Translations under genes and position numbers: made by a program
Part shown: positions 20,001 through 27,580 of the stretch, piece by piece
Layout of the letters: each line of letters begins with the position of its first letter
Position numbering within the stretch: position 1 is the first letter of the stretch
The notes under the pieces: generated by a model
Database searches by the model: none
What the model saw: the letters and a program-made list of their open reading frames with translations, nothing else
What the model was told of the DNA's origin: nothing
NCBI GenBank assembly: GCA_018623515.1
Contig: JAAZVL010000017.1
Location: 1-32,588, forward strand
Reading direction: 5' to 3'
Source: Marinobacter sp.
GTDB taxonomy: Bacteria > Pseudomonadota > Gammaproteobacteria > Pseudomonadales > Oleiphilaceae
Length of the DNA: 32,588 nucleotides

Positions 20001-20066
20001 CATCCTCTGGAGTACTTGCGGGACAGGCTTCGGGAGGAGGTTGGTAACCGTGAGCGGGTTGGCTGA
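16992..20066 (+). CDS. FAD-binding and Fe-S-binding oxidoreductase (YdiJ / D-2-hydroxyacid dehydrogenase-like)
   Basis: 1024 aa; FSPRGGGTGTNGQSLTDGIVVD FAD_binding_4 motif, CLSCKSCSGQCPVQVDIP Fe-S motif, GCCGMAGTYGHE C-terminal CCG motif. Confidence 0.92.
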   Translation: MLPRLEQTTPTQSRYLAFLKTLKDSGFRGEMTPDYATRTVLATDNSIYQVLPQAVVFPMGKADVQALARLAATADWADIVFSPRGGGTGTNGQSLTDGIVVDLSRHMNRILEINAVEGWARVEAGVVKDQLNSAAKTHGLFFAPELSTSNRATIGGMINTDASGQGSVMYGKTRDHVLELETVLMDGSLLQTAALDPDQETAVTGQASLAGDIYRTLTDIWDRRRTDIEQHFPRLNRCLTGYDLAHLRDEQGRLNANNVLCGSEGTLGFVVEAKINLVPIPDYQALVVVQYDSFDASLRDARALMEAGPASIETIDSKVLELARGDIVWHEVAPFFPATSDTPTKGVNLVEFTGSDEQEVRRAVRTLTELLDVPKRTPACHYAVAFGEQAVSQVWKMRKRAVGLLAKTSGEARPVAFVEDTAVPPEHLADFIGEFREVLDRKGLSYGMFGHVDAGVLHVRPALDLKDPETINIVRSVTEEVVALVQKFHGLLWGEHGKGFRSEFTPGFFGDLYPELQAVKRAFDPRNQLNPGKIATPDARIPLVKLDEPGQRGALDRTIPVASRRSQPDAMNCNGNGACYNFDPDDAMCPSWKATRDRRHSPKGRASLVREWLRLLGEQGVDTESLAAQTNSTTTLRSLPVRFRNTRARNRGQYDFSNEVREAMDGCLSCKSCSGQCPVQVDIPEARARFMHLYHGRYLRPFKDHLIGRLEQLIPFIANPLARPLYNSLMRWAPVKALVRNIGMVDSPLLSPQTPIAAAARLGIGTVNHKELAGLSEEERGRSLIIVQDAFTSYFETDTFAAILESLQYLGLRIWLLPFHPNGKPLHVHGFLRQFETIAGRHADLLRSHAKYGVPLVGIDPSMTLAFRSEYRKYVGTEVPTVMLLQEFLAGRVGQLAQTLEPEPGEKITLLGHCSEKTNAAGSMDQWRQVFESLGIRISVEATGCCGMAGTYGHETRNVDKSRTIYDLSWGPKISALKDGQVVLATGYSCRSQVKRFAGAKVRHPLEYLRDRLREEVGNRERVG

Positions 20067-20070
20067 TCTT

Positions 20071-20100
20071 GGGGTCAGAAGAAGGCATTCTTCCGACCCC
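20071..20100 (+). repeat. REP-like 30-nt hairpin, subtype A (copy 2a)
   Basis: ggggtcagaagaaggcattcttccgacccc; stem mismatch A.C at pair 7:24. Confidence 0.9.
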
Positions 20101-20130
20101 TGAGTTTGAGTCCAAGTTTGCGGGGAAAAC

Positions 20131-20160
20131 GGGGTCTGATGAACGCCTTCATCTGACCCC
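20131..20160 (+). repeat. REP-like 30-nt hairpin, subtype B (copy 2b)
   Basis: ggggtctgatgaacgccttcatctgacccc; T.T mismatch at pair 7:24; exactly 30 nt after copy 2a. Confidence 0.92.
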
Positions 20161-20164
20161 AAGT

Positions 20165-20521
20165 TCAATACGCCCCCACAGCTGCGAGGAACCCGAAGAA
20201 GCCAGCGGCGGTGATCCCCAGGGACGCCACCACTATCCCCAACCCCCACCACACGGCGGCGGCATCGGAGATATTCACGTCATGGCCGCGCAGGGTGCGG
20301 TAGAAGGCCCACGGGCCGAGTACGAAAGCGCCGGCCACAGCGAATACGAGGCCCACGCTGATACCGGCAAAGGTCCAGGTAGCCAGAACGGTGGCCCGGT
20401 CGGAAACCTGGTCGCTCACACCGTGATGTTCCAGAAACTTTTTACAGAAGAACCAGATAAGCCCGAACAGTATGGCGACAAAGACCAGCGCGCCGATGAT
20501 GGTAATGATGCGGTAGAGCAA
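20165..20521 (-). CDS. Small hypothetical membrane protein
   Basis: 118 aa with several hydrophobic segments (IIGALVFVAILFGLIWFF, FAGISVGLVFAVAGAFVLG, LGIVVASLGITAAGFFGFLAAV). Confidence 0.7.
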   Translation of the reverse strand: MLYRIITIIGALVFVAILFGLIWFFCKKFLEHHGVSDQVSDRATVLATWTFAGISVGLVFAVAGAFVLGPWAFYRTLRGHDVNISDAAAVWWGLGIVVASLGITAAGFFGFLAAVGAY

Positions 20522-20555
20522 TTTCGTGTCCTTTCAGGTTCGGTGAAGGCCCGGA

Positions 20556-21371
20556 TCAGGCAGGATACTCGGGTTCCGGCAGGCACTCAAAACCCGGTTT
20601 GGCAAACAGGAATCCCTGGAACAGGGTGATGCCCTGGGAGCGCAACCAGAAGTATTCTTCTTTGGTTTCCACCCCCTCTGCGATGATGCGACCACCCAGG
20701 CGCTCCATCATCGCAATAATTCCGGCGATAACCGCCTGCTTGTTGGGTTCTGCGTTGATGTTGCGAACCAGCCCCATGTCCAGCTTAAGAAGGTCCGGCG
20801 GACTTGCCATCATGATGTTGTAGCGGGAGTAGCCCGCGCCGAAGTCGTCGATCGCTGTGCTGAATCCCATCTCCTGATAGGCCTCGATGATCGACACCAG
20901 GTGCTGGACGGAGGAGAGGTTTTCATTCTCGGTCAGTTCGAAAATGATCTTGCTGGTGTCGAAGTTGTAGGTTTTGGCCGCTGCCAGCGTCGTCCGGATG
21001 CAGTACTCCGCCTGGTACACGGCGTTGGGCATGAAATTGATGCTGAGCATCGACTCCATGCCCAGTCGTGAAGCGAGCTTGACCGCCTTGACCCGGCAGA
21101 TCTGATCGAAGGCGTAGCGATTCTGATCGTTAACCCGGGCGAGCACATGGTGCGCACCCTGGCCTTCGGTTCCCCGAACCAGGGCTTCGTGGGCAAAAAC
21201 AGAACGGTTGACGACATCGACGATTGGCTGGAAGGCGAAACTGAACGAAAAGCCCAATCCCTCCCCGCAGGCGCATTGACCACAATGGGACGCGTCAAAG
21301 AGAACTTCAGGTTGCTCCACATCTACTCCTGGCTTCTCAGTACAGGCGACGGCCGCATGTCTGTTGAACAT
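20556..21371 (-). CDS. EAL-domain cyclic-di-GMP phosphodiesterase-like protein
   Basis: AFQPIVDV, HEALVRG, INFMPN, FELTENENL, DDFGAGYS, LLKLDMGLV, EGVET; probable start MFNRHAAV at 21371 within ORF 20556..21446. Confidence 0.9.
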   Translation of the reverse strand: MFNRHAAVACTEKPGVDVEQPEVLFDASHCGQCACGEGLGFSFSFAFQPIVDVVNRSVFAHEALVRGTEGQGAHHVLARVNDQNRYAFDQICRVKAVKLASRLGMESMLSINFMPNAVYQAEYCIRTTLAAAKTYNFDTSKIIFELTENENLSSVQHLVSIIEAYQEMGFSTAIDDFGAGYSRYNIMMASPPDLLKLDMGLVRNINAEPNKQAVIAGIIAMMERLGGRIIAEGVETKEEYFWLRSQGITLFQGFLFAKPGFECLPEPEYPA

Positions 21372-21513
21372 ACTTCTCCAAACTATAGTTGTTAGCTTTC
21401 CGTTGGTAAAACCACGTACGCAATGACTGAGGACAAGCAGTGGCATCCCCGGAGCGGGTGACTACACTGACTTTTGTACTTATACGCGTCTTTTATGAAA
21501 AGGAGTCTCCAGA

Positions 21514-22668
21514 ATGGTCCAATCTACACGTATTGCCGTTACACCGGGCGACGGCATTGGTCCGGAAGTGGTAGCGGAGGCAGTACGTTGCCTGGAAACA
21601 TTGCGCGCCAAGCATGGGCTGGCGCTGGAATGGACCCGTTTCCCCTGGCCCTCTCACGCCTGGCATGAAGAAAACGGGGAATCATGGCCTGCGGATGCAC
21701 TGGAGCAACTGAAACAGTTTGACGCCATCCTGCTCGGCGCCCTGGGTGACCCCGGGCCCATGGATGACCCGGAGCGTTACCTGCTACCGGACAGCATTTC
21801 CCTGGCCCCACTTCTGGAAATGCGCAAGGGGTTTGACCAGTGGGTGTGCGAGCGCCCTGCCCGTCTCCTCGAGGGCGCACGGCAGTACCTGGCCGATGAG
21901 CGCGCCAGGGATATCGACATGCTCGTGATTCGTGAAAACAGTGAGGGAGAGTATGTCAGCCAGGGTGGCCGCCTGCGCCAGGGCACGCCCGATGAAGTGG
22001 CAACCCAGATGGAGGTGTTCACCCGCAAGGCCACCGACCGCATCATTCGTTATGGCTTCGAGCAGGCCCGGAGGCGGGCGGAAGAACGGGTCCGGGATGG
22101 CCGCACCCGCAGCTTCCGCACCCTGGACGGTCGCACCTGTGAAAGCCAGGTGTGTCTGGTGACCAAGCGTAACGCCTTGCGTTACTGGGGTGACATGTAC
22201 ACCGAAGTCTTCGAGGAGATCAGCAAGGAGTACCCGGATGTCGCGACCCACCACGAGTTGGTGGACGCCGCCTGCATGAAGTTTGTTCAGGCTCCCTGGG
22301 CATTCGATGTCGTGGTTGCCAGCAACCTGCAGGGGGACATCCTCACCGATCTGGCCGCCGTGTTGTCCGGAGGTATGGGGGTGGCGCCCTCCTGCAACCT
22401 GAACCCCACCGATTCGGACATGCCGTCCATGTTCGAACCCACCCACGGCAGCGCCCCGGATATTGCCGGACAGGGCCTTGCGGATCCGACCGCGATGCTG
22501 TTTACCACCGCCCGCATGCTGGAATGGCTGGGCCGGAAGGATCCGACCCTGGCTGCGGCAGGCAAGGAACTGTTCGATGCGGTAGCCGCCGATCTGGCAC
22601 AGAATGCCGGAAAACAACGCGGCACCCACGAAATAGGCCAGGCTATTTGTAAACGTCTGGAGGCCTGA
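21514..22668 (+). CDS. Isocitrate/isopropylmalate dehydrogenase family protein (tartrate dehydrogenase-like)
   Basis: TPGDGIGPEVVAEAVR, VIRENSEGEYVSQGGR, NLQGDILTDLAAVLSGGMGVAPSCNLNP, EPTHGSAPDIAGQGLADPTAM. Confidence 0.9.
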   Translation: MVQSTRIAVTPGDGIGPEVVAEAVRCLETLRAKHGLALEWTRFPWPSHAWHEENGESWPADALEQLKQFDAILLGALGDPGPMDDPERYLLPDSISLAPLLEMRKGFDQWVCERPARLLEGARQYLADERARDIDMLVIRENSEGEYVSQGGRLRQGTPDEVATQMEVFTRKATDRIIRYGFEQARRRAEERVRDGRTRSFRTLDGRTCESQVCLVTKRNALRYWGDMYTEVFEEISKEYPDVATHHELVDAACMKFVQAPWAFDVVVASNLQGDILTDLAAVLSGGMGVAPSCNLNPTDSDMPSMFEPTHGSAPDIAGQGLADPTAMLFTTARMLEWLGRKDPTLAAAGKELFDAVAADLAQNAGKQRGTHEIGQAICKRLEA

Positions 22669-22712
22669 CTAGTCTGCAAAAGAGGTATTCCCCCCACTTC
22701 TGGAGGTAAGAT

Positions 22713-23972
22713 GTGACCGAGCACAAAGGCAAGTTATCCCCCCTGCTCAAGCAGGCCACCGGCATCACTGCCGCCAAGGGCGAAGGCGCCTACATTATTG
22801 ATCCGGAGGGTAAGCGCTATCTGGATTTCACCTCAGGGATCGGGGTAACCAGTACCGGTCACTGCCACCCGAAGGTTGTTGAGGCGGCCCAGAAGCAGGT
22901 GGCCACCATGATCCACGCCCAGGCCACCACGGTGATGAACCCCAGGTTGCCGGAGCTGGCCGAAAAGCTCGGTGAGCTGACCCCGGATCCCCTGAACGCC
23001 TTCTTCTTCTCCAATGCCGGGACAGAAGTGGCCGAGGGCGCCATCCGGCTGGTGCGCCAGGCCACAGGTCGGCCGAACATCATCGTGTTCCACGGGGGTT
23101 TCCATGGCCGGACCATGGGCTCGCTATCCCTGACCACTTCCAGTGTCGGCCTGAGGGCCGGTGTAAGCCCGATGATGGGTGGCGTGGTCGTAGCCCCCTT
23201 CCCCCACGCCTTCCATTATGGCTGGAGCGTGGAGGAAGCCACGGATTTCTGCCTGAAGGAGCTGGACCGGATCTTCGTGACCTACTCGGCCCCGAAAGAA
23301 ACCGCAGCCATGCTCATCGAACCGGTTCAGGGTGAAGGCGGCTACGTGCCCGCCAACGCCCGATTCATGCAGGGCCTGCGGGAACGCTGTGACAAGCATG
23401 GCATCATGCTGGTGTTCGATGAAGTTCAGGCGGGGTTTGGCCGCAGCGGCAAGTTCTGGGCCCATGAGCACTTCGGTGTCACCCCGGACGCCATCATGAT
23501 CGCCAAAGGCCTGGCCAGCGGCTTCCCGATCTCGGCGCTGGCAGCCTCAGAAGAAACCATGGCGAGGGGCTGGCCTGGGTCCCAGGGTGGCACCTACGGT
23601 GGTAATGCGGTGTCCGCAGCCGCGGCTATCGCCACCATCGATGTCATCAAGGAGGAAGGCCTGGTGGAAAATGCCGCCAACATGGGCCAACGCCTCTGGA
23701 ACAACCTTCATGCCCTGAAGAAGGACTATCCCGAGATGGCGGACATCCGGGGCAAGGGCCTGATGGTCGGTGTTGAGATGCGCCGTGGTGACTGTCCGGA
23801 CGGCGAGCGGGCCGGCAACCTGCTCAAGGAATGCGAGAAACGGGGATTGCTGATGCTGCGCTGTGGCCCCTACCACGAGATCGTGCGCTGGCTGCCCCCG
23901 CTGATTGTGAACCAGCAGCAGGTTGACGAGGCGACGGGGATTTTTGAGGAGGCGCTGAAGGCGACTGCCTGA
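22713..23972 (+). CDS. Class III aminotransferase (4-aminobutyrate/acetylornithine-type)
   Basis: GTG start; FHGGFHGRTMGSLSLT, LIEPVQGEGGYVPA, LVFDEVQAGFGRSGKFWA, MIAKGLASGFPISAL (PLP Lys). Confidence 0.92.
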   Translation: MTEHKGKLSPLLKQATGITAAKGEGAYIIDPEGKRYLDFTSGIGVTSTGHCHPKVVEAAQKQVATMIHAQATTVMNPRLPELAEKLGELTPDPLNAFFFSNAGTEVAEGAIRLVRQATGRPNIIVFHGGFHGRTMGSLSLTTSSVGLRAGVSPMMGGVVVAPFPHAFHYGWSVEEATDFCLKELDRIFVTYSAPKETAAMLIEPVQGEGGYVPANARFMQGLRERCDKHGIMLVFDEVQAGFGRSGKFWAHEHFGVTPDAIMIAKGLASGFPISALAASEETMARGWPGSQGGTYGGNAVSAAAAIATIDVIKEEGLVENAANMGQRLWNNLHALKKDYPEMADIRGKGLMVGVEMRRGDCPDGERAGNLLKECEKRGLLMLRCGPYHEIVRWLPPLIVNQQQVDEATGIFEEALKATA

Positions 23973-24006
23973 CCCGACGGGAACCCCCGGAGTCAGAACG
24001 AAATCT

Positions 24007-24036
24007 GGGGTCAGAAGAAGGCCTTCTTCTGACCCC
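24007..24036 (+). repeat. REP-like 30-nt hairpin, subtype A (copy 3a), perfect palindrome
   Basis: ggggtcagaagaaggccttcttctgacccc is its own reverse complement. Confidence 0.93.
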
Positions 24037-24042
24037 TTTTTT
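24007..24042 (+). terminator. Probable terminator of the aminotransferase gene built from the REP-like hairpin
   Basis: Perfect hairpin at 24007-24036 immediately followed by TTTTTT at 24037-24042. Confidence 0.65.
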
Positions 24043-24056
24043 ATGCCCGCGAAGAC

Positions 24057-24086
24057 GGGGTCAGATGAAAGCTTTCATCAGACCCC
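24057..24086 (+). repeat. REP-like 30-nt hairpin, subtype B (copy 3b)
   Basis: ggggtcagatgaaagctttcatcagacccc; A.A mismatch at pair 7:24. Confidence 0.92.
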
Positions 24087-24105
24087 ATGTTGATGCACCC
24101 CACTG

Positions 24106-24678
24106 TCATTCGTTATCCATCACGAATTCCAGCCGCCCGGGCGCCACCCGCACGTCCATCGGCACCATCCCGAACATCCGCTGGGTAAAGTCGGTCTCGT
24201 CCAGGCGGTACACCGGCATGGTTTCCAGCATCTGCGCCACCACCCGCATCACAGTATCGGTTACCGGCGCCAGATCACCCTTGAAGAACGGGGAATCGAT
24301 GCTGCTTTCCAGCAGCTGCAGCCGCCGGATGTATACGGCCTTTTCCTGGCTGTCATAGTAAGGCGCGCCCTCGACTTTCAGGGCAATGTCCACAGGCAGT
24401 TTCGCCATCAGGGCATTGAGCGCCACCTGACCACGCACATCAATCACGGCCACGTCCCGACCGTCCGGCCCCAGAGTGATGTCGGCATCATCCAGACTGA
24501 GGCTGAGCGGAGACCCACTCTGCAGTTGCTTGCGGTCATACTCCGCTACCACATCTTTCAGGTGGCTCTCCAGCTCTCCTTCTGAAATTGCATAGGGAGA
24601 GATGCTGGCGCAGCCACTCGAGAGCAGTGTCACGATGGCCAGAAGCGCCCACAGGGCGCCGTTGGGTAATATGTTCAT
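24106..24678 (-). CDS. DUF1439-like lipoprotein
   Basis: 190 aa; lipobox LLSSGCAS; ISPYAISEGELESHLKDVVAEYDRKQ. Confidence 0.75.
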   Translation of the reverse strand: MNILPNGALWALLAIVTLLSSGCASISPYAISEGELESHLKDVVAEYDRKQLQSGSPLSLSLDDADITLGPDGRDVAVIDVRGQVALNALMAKLPVDIALKVEGAPYYDSQEKAVYIRRLQLLESSIDSPFFKGDLAPVTDTVMRVVAQMLETMPVYRLDETDFTQRMFGMVPMDVRVAPGRLEFVMDNE

Positions 24679-24771
24679 GAATGGTTCCTCCGAAAGATGC
24701 TCTTATCCTGCGCCAGGGGACAGGATCGGGCAACCACAGGGTATTAAAGATTGGTCAGGAACGACCCGGGC

Positions 24772-24963
24772 CTATTCATTCTCGGCCCGGGCTTGGACGT
24801 GCGGTGTGAGATTTTCGTCAATGGTCACATGCAGCAGGATCGGCTGACAGCAGACCTGGCAATCCTCCACGTACTCCTGCTCCGCCACTGACGGGTCGAC
24901 GCTGATGTCCAGCGTCTCCCAGCAATAGGGGCATTGGATGAGTACTGACTCCAGGGCAGACAC
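24772..24963 (-). CDS. CPXCG-motif cysteine-rich protein
   Basis: 63 aa; CPYCWETLDISVD and CQVCCQPILL. Confidence 0.85.
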   Translation of the reverse strand: MSALESVLIQCPYCWETLDISVDPSVAEQEYVEDCQVCCQPILLHVTIDENLTPHVQARAENE

Positions 24964-24972
24964 GCAAGCTCC

Positions 24973-26199
24973 TTACAGTTGCTGCTTGGCCATCCAGGGG
25001 ATGATGCGGTCAAACGCTTCTTCGAGCCGTTCGCAGGTGGTGGAAAAACTGATGCGTAGTGCGTTGGTGCACTCCTCACCGAAGGCATCCCCTGGCACCA
25101 CGCAGACGCCGGTTTCCTTGAGCATCCGAAGCGCCAGATCGGAACCGTCCACATGGGGCGGCAGGTCGGGGAACGCAAAGAACGCACCGCCGGGTTTATA
25201 GCCGGTCATGTAGGGGGTCTGGTCGATCAGCTCCACCACCTTGTCCCGGCGCTCCCGGTAGATATCCACCATGTCCCGCACACACTGCTGGTCACCGGTC
25301 AGGGCCGCCACACCGGCGAACTGAGCCGGGGTATTGGCTACCGAGGTGGTGAACATGTGGTACCGGCGCAGCGACTTGATGGCCGCCTGGCTGGAGATCA
25401 CCCAGCCGACCCGCAGGCCAGCCATGCTGTAGGTCTTGGAAAAGCTGCTGATGCACATGATGTTGTCCAGGTCCATGGAGCAGTTGAGGACACTGGCAAA
25501 ATCATCGTCATCGAAGATCAGGTGGTCATACACCTGATCGGCGTACACCTGGATACCCCGGTAGGCGCACTCCTCGAGGATAGTTTCCACGGTACTGCGC
25601 GGATACACCGCCCCGGTGGGGTTGTTCGGGTTGTTCAGAACCAGCGCAAAGGTCCGGGAGCCCATGGCACGGATCACGTCGTCCGGATCCAGCTGATGGT
25701 TGTTCTCGGCCCGGGTAGGCACGTATTTCACCTCGCCGCCGTTCATCCGGATCAGCGGAGCGTACAACAGGAACGACGGATCGGTGACGATGAACTGGCG
25801 GCCCGGAGCCGAGGTGGCGGACAACGCCAGGTACATGGCCTCGGTGGCGCCGCTGGTGATCAGGATGTTGTCCCGGGTGAGCTTCCGGTTGTAACGCCGG
25901 CCGTAATAGTCTCGCAGTGCCACCAACAGCTCCGGCAGGCCGGCATCCATGGTATAGCCGGTCTGGCCCGCATTCAGGGCGTCGACATAAGCATCGATGA
26001 TGTGCTTGGGCGTCGGCAGATCCGGCTGGCCGATGGACAGGTGGATCACATCCTTCATGCTCGAGGCCATATTCACCAGACGACGAATACCGGATACCGG
26101 AATCGCCTGCATGGCAGGGTTCCAACTGGCCTTCGCCTTACGATACTTGACCTTGCGCGGCTTGGCCTGGCCGGTTTCGCGGTTGGGAGCTTCTGCCAT
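24973..26199 (-). CDS. Pyridoxal phosphate-dependent aminotransferase (class I/II)
   Basis: 408 aa; NNPNNPTGAVYP, ADQVYDHLIFDDD, SSFSKTYSMAGLRVGW. Confidence 0.93.
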   Translation of the reverse strand: MAEAPNRETGQAKPRKVKYRKAKASWNPAMQAIPVSGIRRLVNMASSMKDVIHLSIGQPDLPTPKHIIDAYVDALNAGQTGYTMDAGLPELLVALRDYYGRRYNRKLTRDNILITSGATEAMYLALSATSAPGRQFIVTDPSFLLYAPLIRMNGGEVKYVPTRAENNHQLDPDDVIRAMGSRTFALVLNNPNNPTGAVYPRSTVETILEECAYRGIQVYADQVYDHLIFDDDDFASVLNCSMDLDNIMCISSFSKTYSMAGLRVGWVISSQAAIKSLRRYHMFTTSVANTPAQFAGVAALTGDQQCVRDMVDIYRERRDKVVELIDQTPYMTGYKPGGAFFAFPDLPPHVDGSDLALRMLKETGVCVVPGDAFGEECTNALRISFSTTCERLEEAFDRIIPWMAKQQL

Positions 26200-26374
26200 A
26201 AATACCTCCTCGGGCGGGACGGGAAAAGACCTACCTCTGCAGGTTAGTCAGTAAAAACAGGCGGTACAAGACAAAAACCAATAAAGATGGGATAAGTAAA
26301 AATACGGCCTCGGGCGCAAGGCTCCGGGCCCTGAAAACTCGGACTATCGGCCGGAGAGGGGACAACGCGAACCC

Positions 26375-26404
26375 GGGGTCTGATGAACGCTTTCATCTGA
26401 CCCC
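26375..26404 (+). repeat. REP-like 30-nt hairpin, subtype B (copy 4)
   Basis: ggggtctgatgaacgctttcatctgacccc; T.T mismatch at pair 7:24; in a divergent intergenic region. Confidence 0.92.
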
Positions 26405-26521
26405 ATTTTGATGAACACCCCAAGGTTGACCGCACTGCAAGCTCAAACCAGACTGTAGGAAGCGGTACACCCAACCCACCGCAGCAATTTCAGTGTTCAC
26501 CCATAACGAGGCGGAGGCCCA

Positions 26522-27505
26522 ATGACTCAGCAAAGCAAACCGGTTGTAACCGTTTTGACAGCTCCTGGCGAACAGCAGCCACCGGGCATGGATGCGTTAA
26601 AAGCCCGGGCCGAGGTCCGGTTTGCCTGCGATGAACAGACGCTGAGAGACACCCTGCCGGGCACGGACGTGATGATGGTGACCGATTTCAGGACCGAAGC
26701 CCTGGAAGCCGCCTGGCACTGTGCCGACAAACTCCAGTGGATCCATGCCACCAGTGCCGGCGTCGATGCCCTCATGTTTCCGGGCCTGATCGAAAGCGAT
26801 GTGGTGGTCACCAACGCCCGGGGCATCTTCGACCGGACCATTGCCGAGTATGTGCTTTGCACCATCCTGATGTTCGCCAAGGATTTTCCGAATTCGATCC
26901 GCCTCCAGCACCGGCATGAATGGAAACACCGGGATACGGAGCGGGCCGAAGGCAAGCAGGTGCTGGTGGTCGGCGCCGGCTCCATTGGCCGTCAGATCGG
27001 CCGCCTGGTCCGGGCGGCGGGGCTCCAGCCCCATGGCATCGCCCGCACCCCACGCCACGACGACCCGGATTTCGTGGCGGTGCATGGCAACGATGATCTG
27101 TTCAATCAGCTGCCCCACTATGATTACGTGGTCATTGCCGCTCCCCTCACCCCGCAGACCGAGGGCCTGTTCGACCACAAGGCGTTCAAGGCCATGCGTA
27201 AAAGTGCCCGACTCATTAACATTGGTCGTGGCCCCATCGTGAAAACCGATGACCTGATTGTCGCCCTGGAGGATGGGGAAATCGCCGGCGCCGCCCTGGA
27301 TGTCTTCGAGGAAGAGCCGCTGCCCAAGGGCCATCCGCTCTGGGATATGGAAAACGTGATCATGACCGCCCACATGGCGGGCGATTTCATCGGCTGGAAG
27401 CGGGCCCTGACCGATCAGTTCCTGGAGAACTTCGATCTGTGGCACAAGGGCCGGAACCTGTTCAACCTGGTGGACAAGAGACTCGGTTATGCCGGCAGCA
27501 AATAA
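26522..27505 (+). CDS. D-2-hydroxyacid dehydrogenase
   Basis: VVGAGSIGRQIGRLVRAAGLQPHGIART NAD motif, INIGRGPIVKTDDLIVALEDGEIAGAALDVFEEEPLP. Confidence 0.92.
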   Translation: MTQQSKPVVTVLTAPGEQQPPGMDALKARAEVRFACDEQTLRDTLPGTDVMMVTDFRTEALEAAWHCADKLQWIHATSAGVDALMFPGLIESDVVVTNARGIFDRTIAEYVLCTILMFAKDFPNSIRLQHRHEWKHRDTERAEGKQVLVVGAGSIGRQIGRLVRAAGLQPHGIARTPRHDDPDFVAVHGNDDLFNQLPHYDYVVIAAPLTPQTEGLFDHKAFKAMRKSARLINIGRGPIVKTDDLIVALEDGEIAGAALDVFEEEPLPKGHPLWDMENVIMTAHMAGDFIGWKRALTDQFLENFDLWHKGRNLFNLVDKRLGYAGSK

Positions 27506-27540
27506 CGCCGGCAGTTTCGGAATTACAGGCCATAGAGACA

Positions 27541-27568
27541 AAAACGGGAGCCCTCAGGCTCCCGTTTT
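27541..27568. terminator. Bidirectional Rho-independent terminator
   Basis: aaaacgggagcc-ctca-ggctcccgtttt, perfect 12-bp stem with A/T tracts. Confidence 0.85.
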
Positions 27569-27580
27569 CAGGTCAAAGCC

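Noticed and set aside
26244-26474. 76-aa minus-strand ORF in the divergent intergenic region
   Set aside because: Its centre (KWGQMKAFIRP) is the translated REP-like hairpin; no independent coding support.
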